A DNA stretch of 64,000 bases, from positions 5,774,268-5,838,267 of the forward strand of contig OU342639.1 of assembly GCA_910589415.1 (NCBI GenBank), in the 5' to 3' direction. The first letter of the stretch is position 1. Each line of letters begins with the position of its first letter. Source of the stretch: Malachius bipustulatus. Taxonomy: Eukaryota > Arthropoda > Insecta > Coleoptera > Melyridae. The position numbers were made by a program, and so were the translations under genes. This document shows positions 1-10,788 of this stretch, one piece after another. The notes beneath the pieces were generated by a model. The model had not been told where the DNA came from. It saw only the letters and a list, made by a program, of their open reading frames with translations, and did no database searches.

Positions 1-1300
1 TAATTTAATACACAAGTGCGTACGCACTGGCCTGGCACTGGCACTAGCACTACGAATTCCGTTCCGTTCCCAGTTCTTCTAACTATAATAAACTAACTTT
101 AAGTATAAGACTTGACTCCTCTACACACTGACAAGACAACTATGTCTAAAATAAACCAGGATCAACCGACCGACCAACCACTGAACCACTCTGTGGTACT
201 GGTACTAGTACTAGTACCAGCACTAGCTAGCACACTATAATAGTCTAGTACTGTTTTGTGACTGTTTGGTTTATTTGATGAATTCAACACATATTTGTAA
301 CGGCAAGGCTGAGGCCGCGACCACGAAGATCGAAGATCGCTTGGGTACTTACTTTAGTGGTACTGTTTAGATACAGTTCAATAGGCGTGGCTACATCGCC
401 TACCACCAATGAAAACCACTCAATATACCGCCAAATCATTCAAAAGTTCTACTTGAATGCGATATTCAAACCACACATCAGTCACATCACATGTTTATGT
501 TATTATAAACTCCAGCGTCTTTACCGATGTACCTAGGTATCATGTTATGGCATCTTAAGTGTTCTTAAAAATATAAGTAGGTACCGACGCATCCAAAGAA
601 TTATATTTATTTTAGTAGGTAAGTACAAAATCTTGAAAGAACTTTAAAAAAATTATTTAGTTTTTTTTTTTGCTATTCAGTGGCTTCATAAACCACTTTT
701 TTCTGAAGCGTCTTTTTTATTGTATAGATCATTATACAAAATAATAAATAAATGGATAATTGAAAAAAAAAATTCATCAAATAAAAAAAAATCATTTGTA
801 CGGTAGGTCACTAACGCTTTTTTCCCACGAGAAACTGAAAATACCATTTTTTCTCAAAATTTGCCTCCTCTCCCCGAAGGAGGAGACGATTCTGCCCTTA
901 AACAATGCCAACCCCCCCTTGGATTCCATGCACACACAACTTGTTTTTTCTTTCGAAAATCCTGGTGTTCGTTGATTATCTAAAAAAATAAATTAAAAAT
1001 AAAATGGATCAGCCTGTATAAGTAATTTGTGCCTCGGATAGGTTCGATTGTTATTTAATTATAGAAAGATATGTTTGAAACCATCAGGCGTTAACAAGTA
1101 AAATTACTTTCCTCCGCTTTTTTTAACTTAATCACAAAAGCGTGAAGCAAACAAACAATTTGAAATTTAAATATTCAAAAACAGAGCCATCTTCTTCGTA
1201 CTTATCTAATGGCCTTGCAAGAATCATCGTATTTACGTATCTAGAGTAACCGCTAAACTGGTGTATTGTTGGTTGTATCTTCACATTACATAGCTGCTCT
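1..1300. other. Non-coding A+T-rich stretch
   Basis: I see no convincing gene here. Open frames are short and broken by homopolymer runs. The first 250 bases are rich in short overlapping palindromes (agtgcgtacgcact at 15-28 is a perfect one) and in repeats of ctagtac/ggtactag near 195-250. These look like low-complexity sequence. The open frame near 760-975 is A-rich and has no recognisable domain. Confidence 0.5.
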
Positions 1301-1304
1301 GCTA

Positions 1305-2110
1305 TAGACGCCGACAGTGATGACGTCAGTGCGCGGGGCGAACGGCCAGGGTTCCATACAAACAAACGTTGTTTACAGGTTTGCCAGTTCTGATAGAAGT
1401 TGTCTCGTCAAACATCAAAGCTCTAATGAGGTCTCTCATTAGTAGAACTTCAAAAGTGCTGCAAATGTGATGGCATTTTATACCCTTAGGACAACTATAC
1501 TTTTCTCAATGAGATAATCATCCTTCAATTCAATCTGTAAATTAAAAAAGCAATTAACCCATTGCCACTACCTGTTGAATTTGCTAGCAGGATATTCTTA
1601 CCTCAACGCTATTAGGTTTTGTTTTTCATGCTGGCGGGTACTGTTCCACGAATTATTTTAAGTTCCGCCTCGAACTCCATTCTCTCAACATGGCCAGATT
1701 CCACAGCATTTTCACCTTTGGAAAATGCTTTGGTTTCTTCGTAAAACAAACTGAGGATAAACTTGGAATTTTACGGGAACATCCAAATCAAACCACCCTA
1801 TCAATAAATAAATACCGACAGACGTACTATAAACTATAACTAAATAAGTAACTGAACTAAACTGCCTAATTTTAACTAAACTATAATATTCAGTATTCAT
1901 TCACTAATGGCATCATTGGCATCACTAATGACTTTAGTAATGGCTTCACTAATCACTTCGATGTCAATGGCGATTGGCGACTGGCGGAGACGGGGTCAAA
2001 CTTCAGGAAAAAACATGACAACTGACAACAATGACCACGTGAAGGGTTTGTTTGTATGGAACCAGAACCACTTAGCCCAGCCCTGTGACGTCAGACTGAC
2101 GGCGACTATT
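1305..2110. mobile_element. Inverted-repeat (MITE-like) element
   Basis: Two inverted arms about 65 bases long face each other. The left arm runs about 1305-1371 and the right arm about 2045-2110. The best core is ggttccatacaaacaaac at 1350-1367, matched by its reverse complement near 2047-2064. Both arms also carry a tgacgtca octamer at matching positions. There is no transposase frame between the arms, so this is probably a non-autonomous DNA transposon. I could not identify a clean target-site duplication. Confidence 0.6.
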
Positions 2111-3001
2111 TCTATGGAAAAAATCGACTAGCATGCGTGCGCATTTTACGTTTTCATGGACTTTTTTGTTATGGTCATGGATTTAGCCATGGCCTAGTTA
2201 ACCCCACTCCCCCACTGTACACTGGGAGATATGGAGGACAAAAATACACGAACAACGCTGTGTTTAACTCGATATCTAATGTCTAATGCAGATACTGAGA
2301 AAAACGACGGTCTTTATAGACAGACACACGAACGACGGAGTGATCTAATAAAGTACCTATAAAAGACCCTCCCATACTGATCCTTAAAAATAAGATTCAT
2401 CAAGATGTAATAAAACCTACCTGCCAAAGTTTCAGGTATACGGAAATTCTATTCCCCTTATATTTTCTGCAATCATGCCTGCTGGGAGTGCTGGGTGCAT
2501 TTTTTTTCCAGAAAATCCCAGTAACAGGTAAGTACTGATAGAGGAATATAATGAGTTTAAAATATTTGAGGAAGTTATACATTTAGGCAACGTGAACAAG
2601 TAGATAAGCCCTATTTTTATTGTTGAAACATTGTCTAACGCAGCAAAAGTTTACCATTTTTATAAAATACGCGGACTTGATAACAAATTACCTATGTGAA
2701 TTTTTAGACAGCAGTGCTATAAAAATATTTTCATGGAAAATAGGACGTTTTCGAAGTTGAATTTGACATTCCCAACTTTTTGTGAGAATGAGAATGCACT
2801 ACCCTAGTAAGCGTTAGTGTCGGTAATGCAGGTTCCCTTCCCTATGTATTTCAGTTTTCCGTACGTTTTTATTTTGAACACTGACGCACTCGCACTGAGC
2901 ATATTTCGGTTTCAGGTTAGGTTTCACTGATTTCAGTACAAAGTAAAAGTACAAACAAAACAAAATCAAAATTCAAAAAGTTGTAAGTTCCAGGAACGAC
3001 T
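2111..3001 (+). promoter_or_regulatory. Upstream region of the GATAD1-like gene
   Basis: About 890 bases separate the inverted-repeat element from the GATAD1-like start codon. The last 200 bases are less A+T-biased than the rest and contain the probable transcription start. No TATA box stands out. A short sequence at about 2815-2845 (gtgtcggtaatgcaggtt) resembles one near 8852 inside a ubiquilin intron. This is inferred from position only. Confidence 0.35.
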
Positions 3002-4306
3002 ATGCCCCTTAGAGGAACTCCAGTCTGCTTGAAATGCGAAACCAAGGAATCTCTTTTATGGACAAATGCAGAAAATTTAGGAGCGATATGTTTGGATTGC
3101 GTAAACGAAACCAAGAATAACATTAAAAGTGAACAAGAAGAAGATGACGACAAATCTGAAGAATCGAAGCAAACCAGCAAGCGGAAAACCAGAACTACAC
3201 GTTCCTATAAGACGAGGCTCAATCCCTTTGCTATACCCAAGGCCCAAGCTCCCAAAGGTAGAGGTCGAAGGGTTCTCAGCAAGAGGACACCCCTGAAAGC
3301 TCCGGCTCCTGTTGTTACTTTTGTCACTAGTGGTTTTGTATTTCATAAAGTATGCTTATTATTTTCTATTATAATAATAATAATAAATACTAAATTAATT
3401 ACTTTAGGGCAGTTATATTCAAGTGGGCGATATTGTATCAATGCAAGATGAGAACGGCGGTACATTTTATGCTCAGATCCGGGGCTTGTTCACTGACCAG
3501 TATTGTGAGAAGAGTGCTGTCATTACTTGGCTCCTGCCTACTAAAGAAAGCCCACCACCTTCTATCCGTTTTGATCCATCTACTTATATTATTGGTATGT
3601 GAAATTCTCATTTTTATTTTAAACATATTGAAGATCTCATCACACAACAGTTAATACCTAAAGCTGCACAACAGCTAAATTATGGCAAGATACAGCAGTA
3701 CAGTAAGCATGATCACTGGTAGAGACTTTTTATTTACTCAGTTATCAAAGATTGTCTACATGAGGACATTGTGGGGACACAACTAACACAGCTCATTTCT
3801 TTACTTAGGCATTACTTGTTGTTGACTTAATAAGAAAACTATCAAACTCTCTTTAAGGTAATTTAATAGGAAACGGTAAAACTAGTTCTTAAACGCAAAT
3901 TTATTAAAATTCTAATTAAAACGAGTTGAAAGAAACCTTTTGGTGTAAATGTTGGTGAGAAATTAGGAACCAATACAACAGTTGTAAAAGAACACAGAAA
4001 TGTTTCTCCTCTGTGGGGTAAATTCATGGTAATATCCTAATACCACATGAATACACGAGTTTTCTAATATCTTATTTTTTAACTAATAATAACAATATTT
4101 TATTTATCATGGACTAACAATATTTAACATGTTCAGGTCCAGAAGAAGAGACACCCAGGAAATTAGAATGTATGGAGTTCATCATGCACGCACCTTCGGA
4201 GTATTACAAGGCTAAAACTTACCCCTGTCCAATCGTACACGCCCCCGCCGTGCCCGGTTTTATTTGGTCATCTTTAGAAACTATCCGGAGGTTAATGAAA
4301 CCTTAG
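3002..4306 (+). CDS. GATAD1: GATA zinc-finger domain protein 1 homologue (three exons)
   Basis: Coding exons are 3002-3349, 3408-3594 and 4137-4306, joined at GT-AG junctions in phases 0 and 1, giving 234 residues. Residues 9-33 form a GATA-type zinc finger with spacing C-X2-C-X17-C-X2-C (CLKC ... CLDC). An acidic run (about 43-55) and a basic run (about 57-100) follow. Exon 2 has the family signature of a small beta-rich domain (VGDIVSMQDENG, AQIRG, DQYCEKSA, TWLLPT, YIIGPEE), and exon 3 carries MEFIMHAPSEYYK. Human GATAD1 (about 269 residues) is a nuclear protein found with histone deacetylase/demethylase complexes and H3K4me3 chromatin. A similar nuclear role is inferred. The ATG at 3002 is preferred because it gives the expected short lead before the finger. 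The gene is convergent with ubiquilin. Confidence 0.93.
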
Positions 4307-4429
4307 GAGTGTAGTTATTATTTTATAACATGGTAAGGTGACATCTGATTAGAGTTAAGCTGACAATTATTAACCCATTTTTTGCAATATATTGTTGTTA
4401 AGGGGCAAATACACCTTGTCATTAATGTA

Positions 4430-4435
4430 AATAAA
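4430..4435 (+). terminator. Polyadenylation signal AATAAA of the GATAD1-like gene
   Basis: A canonical AATAAA lies about 124 bases after the stop codon and is followed by A+T-rich sequence. It is the first such hexamer downstream, which implies a short 3' UTR. Confidence 0.6.
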
Positions 4436-4439
4436 GTAA

Positions 4440-6650
4440 TACGTACATGTTTATGAAGATAGGAGTTTTCATTTTATCTATCCACTGTATAAACTTTAAT
4501 AGGCTTTTCTATGACGTTATTTTTGATTTATGAATAATTGATTTGAGTGACTTGAGATTATTATTATGGAATGAATGAAACACCAGAAAAACCCTTTATT
4601 TCTTGTTCTCCTAGTTAGTTTTGCTTTGAACCCACCTGAGCTTAGTTACAGGTTGCCAAGTGGTGCAATTGATCTTGAAATATAGATAGATACATAGTAC
4701 ATACAAAAACTTTCTGCTATGATAATAAAATACATATCAATACAAAACACCCACTCTTTTTAAATGTCTGGAAGTGATATGAAATTAAAATTAGTCAAGT
4801 GGGAGATTATTCTCACTAAAAGCTCTAAAAGTTAAATAAAGGGAAAAGCTGAGAAATCAAATAACACTGAAATTGGCAAGTTACTCCAAAATTAATGTTT
4901 TGAATTTTCCTCGTAAGCTTTCCGACCTCAAGGCTAATTTCTGCCAAATAATCTAACCTGTGAGTATTGGGTAAGCAAACATGATAAAAAGGGGCATTAT
5001 TCAGTAAAATCTGTGCTATCTGATTATAAGAAGTACTATTTGGCAATACAGTGCAACAGTCAGCTGGCAGATAATTTTAGTTTGAATCTGGGTGGCCGCT
5101 TCTATGTATCTACCAAAAAAGGGCATTTAAATTGATATAAAATATAACAAAATGATTTTAATTATTTATTAACAGTTGTACACTAATAATTAATTTGACA
5201 TAACGAAGAAAAAATTAGAGAAATAGAAAATACGTACGTATATGAATAATCTTATGAATAGAAAAAAAAATAGAATAAAAATATATAAAACTTAACTTAT
5301 TGGTAGGATACTGAAATGGTCCAATTATTATCAAATAACTTTTATATTATTCAAAAATATACTTTAGGTTTTTTATTCCATTTTTTTACTTGAAAAATCA
5401 AATTATCCTTACCATTCGCTTAATGATAGAAATGCGTTTTAACAAGTATAAAATATAGAAATAAAAATACATTTTTTTTAGCAAGTATTTACACAGTCAT
5501 GTCACAAGATCTCAAATTAAAATATACAAAGAAAATTATTAATAAAATATAATAAAGTATTAATTATTAAATAAAATTAACTAAATTATTTCACTAATTA
5601 ATGTGAATGTGTATAAAAAATAATTTATTATCGATTATGGAACTCTTCCACTGTATAAAAAGTCTTCAATATTATGTACAGGAAGTCATTTAATCATAAT
5701 TAACAGTTCCGTGTATTTATTATTTCATAAAATGCATCAGGTGTTTTTTATCTTGCTTAGTTCTGTATATTACCAGTTTATCAATAGTGAGGACAAAAAA
5801 GTTTCCAAAAATCTACAAGGTGACCTCTCAAAATTAAAAAAAATACTTTTTTAATCTAGGGGACTGAAATTTTTTTGGAGTAAGTTATCCATAAGCAGTG
5901 AGCTGGAATTGCATTTAAGAAATATCGGTTTAGTCGTTTTAAAATGGCGGCCATTTGAACTAAAAATTGTTTTTTTTTCACACCTGTCTATTTAAAACTA
6001 AACATAATTTTTCAATCAAATTAACAGAATAAGAAAGAACATACCCAAGTTATAGACTTGTGTCAAAATATTGGCATGGGTCAAATTTACACTATGCAGT
6101 TACACTAACTAAAATGATATGACCTTGAAAAATTTCAAAAACCCTGTAGAAATTTTTATTCCTGCCAGATTAGGGCTAGCAGGATCAAGGACGGATAACT
6201 GCTACATAAAACCCTGGGTGGTCCACATGGAGCTTGTTTTGCAATCAAGAAAAAGCATGAGGATCTGCAGGTGCTGGTGTTGGTACTGCTGGTGCATGAG
6301 TAGTCTAATAATAAGGAAAAGGTACACGACGCATCGGCATCGCTGAGCTGTACCATAATATATGAACATCAAATTCTTTCTATCTATACATCATCCTTAT
6401 ATTTCGTTCAGCAAGGTGGTTTTTTATGTTCAAGTGCTCAATATCCTCTTTTCTAGAAAAAAAGTGTTTAATAAGAATGACTTCCAAAGCAAGTAGATAT
6501 TTTGGAGCCTGTAATCTAAGATCTATTCTATAAATTAGAAAATTCTCTCTGAAAAAGTCAGCTTTGGTCGACATAAGTGGTAAGGACAAATTGATCAGTA
6601 TGTTAATACTAATATCTCAAGACTTTCTAATTACCTCCCATTACCATATT
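4440..6650. other. Convergent intergenic region, no gene seen
   Basis: This lies between the 3' ends of the GATAD1-like and ubiquilin genes. It is extremely A+T-rich, especially 5100-5720, with several TTTATT hexamers that could be polyadenylation signals for ubiquilin on the minus strand. The stretch around 5880-5960 (aaatggcggccattt core) resembles inner parts of MITEs but has no partner that I can pair. No open frame here looks coding. Confidence 0.5.
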
Positions 6651-6657
6651 AACATAA

Positions 6658-9581
6658 TTAACTCGTAGGTAACTGGCTGTAAGACAGCAATCGCTCAATA
6701 GCCGCACTGACGTCACCATAGGTAGCTGTCAGTGCTTGCAAGTTGTCCTCCCTGTTGACAAATCCCATAGCAATCAATTGTTCAAGCTGTTCCCGGTAAC
6801 GCTCCTCCGGAGGTATCTGAGGCACGACCGGTTGCTCAGCCAGCTCGGCAACCATTTTCACCACAAACTGGCACAAAAAAAAAAAAAACAGCGTCACTTC
6901 AATGTATTCATTTAGTTATATTACAAATCATGAATACCTTTGACAAAGGATCGACCGTTGCTTCTGTACCCTCCGATGTCCCGGTCGCCTCAGAGGAACC
7001 ACTCGGTGCGGTGATGTTCTCGGTTTGTGAATCAACAGCAACTGCAGCATCAGAGGTCGAGGCAGGAACTGTTTCTGATGTTATATTCTCAGCAGCATTA
7101 CTCCCACGGGACAGCACAGCATCAGAAACACCAATTGCTGCTAATAAGTTGGGTGCTGTCTGCCGAAGCGTCTCCAGACCTTGCTGAATCTCTCTAACAG
7201 CACTCATAGCCTGAAGATAACCAAATTAGCAATTAATATTAATTCACATATCGAATAGTCAAACTTGATTTAAAAGAGATTCTCCGACTTGACATTTAGT
7301 AAATCTGAAATTAACTTCTCTCAACTTTCGAAGTACGATAAACTTGGCTATAAAGAATGTGATACGATAAACTGATCTACTTTAGGATCTCTAGTGTGGA
7401 TTGATTCACTTATATTACACGTCTAAAAAGATCTATGCGGGTATCTATCACGGGGATCGACCTCGTCTTTATAAGTTACGAAACAAAGATGGGGCCTGTG
7501 CCCAACGGTTTGGACGAGTAATAGGGCTGGAAAAAATGCAGGAACTCACCTCTGGATTTGTCAAAACATTATGCACTTCGGGATTCCTCAGCTGTTCCAA
7601 TAATTGTGGTAGCATCGAACTCAAATATTCTTGCATGTTGTGATTGCCAGACAACAAAGGATTGTTAGCCATGAGATTCCTGGTTACTGCCGGATTTTCG
7701 ATCATGCTCTGGACCAGACTTGGCATGTAACTGGCATTGAGCAGGGAATTGATTTGAGCTGTATTTTCGCTCAGAGGCTGCATTAACACGGCAAACGGAG
7801 AAGTGGTTGTTTCCCGAGCGGGGGCCTCATGAGTAGTCTTGTTGTCAATGGTCGTTTCCTGAGGACGGGGAGCAGGTCTTGGAGACCGGTCTGCACTGTT
7901 GCTTGACCATGGATTCGGAAGCGGCTCTCTGTTCTCAGTCCCTTGCTGAGGATTGTTCACAGATGTGTTGTCTACTAATCCGGCGAAAGGATTACGACCA
8001 AATTGTTCGGTAGTTGCGGACAGCATTGGTTCTTGTATGTCTCGGTACATTCGTTGCAATGCATTATATCCGCCAGGAATGCTCTCTAGGTTGCAAATAG
8101 CCCGATCGTGAGTTCTCATCAGTTCTTGTAACATAGCTGGATTACGAGCTAGCTCAACGGTTTGCCTTAGCAGTTCAGGGTTATTTAGCATGTGACTTAT
8201 TTCAGGATTACGATCCATCAGATCTTGCATTTGAGGATTTCTAACTATCAAGTTTCGCATTTGCTCAGGGTCGTTCATGAGGTGCTGCACTACTGGATTA
8301 TCGAACAATTGCCTGATGAAGTCTGGATTATTCGTCATTTCATTTTGGAATTGTCGTTGTAGATCAGTCATGGTGTTGGGTCTCAAGCCGAACGCTTCTA
8401 CGCCGACAAGACCTCCCAATGGTGTTGGTGGTATGTCTGGAATTTCCAGAAATTTGATAAACGAACATTTTAAGAATTATTATCGAAACTTACTCGGAGG
8501 TCTGCTAGGAACGCTTCCTTCAGGAGCGTTGCGAACCACTAGGTGAATAGTCAAACCATCTTTGATATCATGCTGACTCAGTTTGTCGTGATTTTTCAAT
8601 ACTTTTCCAGCAAAAATCAGCAGCATTTTATCAGAATCAATTTTATATATGGGGGCAAGTTGAGTTTTAAACTGACGAAAAAGAAAATTATGTTAATTCT
8701 TTTCCCCATGGTCAACGAAACCAATGATATGTAATTTAATAAACTAAACAACATGTTAATCGTAAGACTGCAATTTGTAATTTCAAAAAAACATCTGACC
8801 TGGCCGAACCTACACTTTACCTGTTTTTCACTCACTGTCAATTATTAACAAACGAGTGTCGGTAATACAGGTACCTATCCTATCAGTAGTACTAAAAAAG
8901 TACCTATGTCCTATGTGTCATGAGTAAAATAGCCAGGAAATTGTTTGACCTTGAACATTGAAAAATATTCCATCACATAAGAAACCTGATTTATGCCCTT
9001 TATGTTTGACTCGTAAGTGCGGTGGTTGCAATTAGGCACATTAGAGGAAAGGAAACTTTTTGCTCCCACAACAACGATGATACCTAAGAAACTCAATAAT
9101 GAGAAAAATGCAAAGGTCAAAGTTTAATTTTTTCTGTAATTGTGACATTTCAGGTACTTATATCATTAGTGCACGCAAAAGCAGGGATGTGAAGATCATT
9201 ATCCCATACCTACTTTTTTTTTAAATCTAATTCCTATTATTAAAACTATCGACTAAAAAAAGTTACCTCTTCAACAGTAGCATTTTCAGACACCTCATGC
9301 CTATTCATCTCTTTTGCTGTTTTCACAGTGATCTGAATAATTTTATTCTGCAATTCCCCCTGTGCAGATTCTGTAACCTTTTCCACTACTGGATCTACCT
9401 CCATTGGTTTGTCAGTATTATCCACCGTCATCGATACCACAGCATTATCATCCATTCTATTACAAGCGGCATTATCGAGATTTTCCCCTTCCTTAGCTGC
9501 ATCACTTTTTGTTTCTTCCTTAGAGGGATCTTTCTGGGAGTTTTCACTGTCCCCTTGCTTACTAGGGAGGTCTTCCTCCAT
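6658..9581 (-). CDS. Ubqn: Ubiquilin (five exons), proteasome shuttle factor
   Basis: Exons on the minus strand are 9581-9267, 8671-8494, 8436-7550, 7210-6938 and 6867-6658. All junctions are GT-AG and in phase, giving about 620 residues. Order of domains: an acidic N-terminal extension (1-80), a ubiquitin-like domain from about residue 81 split between exons 1 and 2 ([12 protein letters not shown], then [15 protein letters not shown] and GLTIHLVVR), STI1-type repeats in exon 3 ([40 protein letters not shown] and a second set [14 protein letters not shown]), and a C-terminal UBA domain ([21 protein letters not shown]). Ubiquilins bind ubiquitinated or hydrophobic clients through UBA and STI1 and the proteasome through UBL. 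The protein is longer than Drosophila Ubqn (about 547), mostly because of the N-terminal extension and the Ser/Thr-rich linker in exon 4. The ATG at 9581 is the first in frame. Confidence 0.96.
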
Positions 9582-10017
9582 ACTCAGAAAATGAATGCCA
9601 GAAGAGAAGACACAGAAAGAGCAGCCAGATAACAATTCTATAAAACAAACACCTCCAATTTAGTTACATTTGTCAATTGTACTGTTCAGTGTTCACTTTC
9701 ACAATAATATAAAAAGAACTAATAATAGAAAAAGTAAATGCCGGGAAGGTGTCCTTTTCTTGTGGGTTATGATTACCAATTTATAACAGCAAATATCCAG
9801 TTGGCAAACAAATACTGTATTTTTATAATGATCTATCAAATACGTCTTATTAGCCAAATTATTATAGATAACACTCAAAGTTTAACTTACATTTTTTATT
9901 TACCGATAATTATGTATTTAACCAAGTAAACTAAAGCTCAGCAGTCAGAGTCAGAAGCAAGCAGCAACACTGCAACACAACATTTCATTTTCATTTATTT
10001 TCACCACCACTCTACTC
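9582..10017 (-). promoter_or_regulatory. Upstream region of ubiquilin
   Basis: This stretch lies between the ubiquilin start codon and a Harbinger insertion. It presumably holds the 5' UTR and core promoter. I see no TATA box at a convincing distance. The proximity of the transposon (about 440 bases from the ATG) means that any upstream enhancer would be displaced by 765 bases compared with an empty allele. Confidence 0.35.
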
Positions 10018-10020
10018 TAA

Positions 10021-10785
10021 AGGTGGGTTTACATTATTCAACTGAGTTGATCAAGTTAGTTGAATTCAAGTCACTTGAATGCGAGTTGAACGTTTAAACC
10101 GGTTATTTTCATTTCAGATGATCAATTGACATGAAGTTAAGTGAGTTGAACCATGTTTAACTTTTTGATTCAATTCAGAAATTCAATTGGAGAGTAAACA
10201 TGTCGTCGAGCAGGTGGTCGGAAGAAAAATCTGTGAAATTTCACATATATCTATGAGGAAACATGAAATTGTACACTTTGGCACTCTGTAAAGATATTGT
10301 AGACTTTTAAATGAATCTCCTGATGCTAGATATCGTAAAGTTATTTCCAGCTTAATACTGGGCGAGAGAGCTTCTCGCATAGCAACTGTGTCTTGTTTTT
10401 TAATTCTGTGTTCAATTTTTGACAACGATTCGTCAAATTGGTTTTCATTCATTCGTAACAAATTTCTAAAATTGTTAGAATCTTCTAATCTTAATTCGGG
10501 AATGAGGTTATTAGAGGCACCCTGTGCTGCCCTGCGATTAATCCAATCTTTAACCCATATCCTTTTTTTACGTTTTTTTTTTCTTTTTTGCTAATATTTT
10601 CTGCTAATTCATCAGCTAAAACTGAAACCGTTTGGAGAACTACTGCTCTGCAAATTACCACTTTCGCCATTTTGAATCAACTGATATGCATTCAATTCAC
10701 TTAAAATGTGTAAACCAGTAATTGAATTCAATTCGCTTGAATTCAACTGACTTGATCAACTCAGTTGAATAATGTAAACCCACCT
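10021..10785 (-). mobile_element. PIF/Harbinger DNA transposon, internally deleted
   Basis: Perfect 3-bp target duplications TAA flank the element at 10018-10020 and 10786-10788, the TWA type expected for PIF/Harbinger. The terminal inverted repeats start aggtgggtttacattattca and continue for about 65 bases (ttgatcaagt, ttgaattcaa), matched at 10725-10785. The interior codes for the start of a Harbinger transposase (see separate entry) and lacks the DDE nuclease, so the copy cannot move by itself. Confidence 0.88.
10183..10680 (-). pseudogene. Harbinger transposase, N-terminal fragment
   Basis: Minus-strand frames encode the leading part of a HARBI1/PIF-type transposase. One stretch reads IWVKDWINRRAAQGA and NNLIPELRLED, followed by a segment with IKKQDTVAMREALSPSIK and ITLRYLASGDSFKSLQYLYR. 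These are the conserved helical N-terminal blocks that precede the DDE domain. A frameshift in the poly-A tract near 10560-10595 separates an upstream ATG-initiated frame from the conserved frame. The protein then ends in non-homologous sequence before any catalytic motif. Family identity rests on the LEITLRYLASGDS block. Confidence 0.75.
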
Positions 10786-10788
10786 TAA

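Noticed and set aside
760..975. 71-codon open frame on +
   Set aside because: A-rich start, no domain, and no splice or conservation clue. It looks like chance in low-complexity DNA.
1321..1330. tgacgtca as a cAMP-response promoter element of a gene
   Set aside because: It lies in the arm of an inverted-repeat element and is repeated in the other arm at 2087, so it is better explained as transposon sequence.
7401..7643. 80-codon plus-strand open frame
   Set aside because: It overlaps ubiquilin exon 3 and its intron on the opposite strand; a shadow frame.
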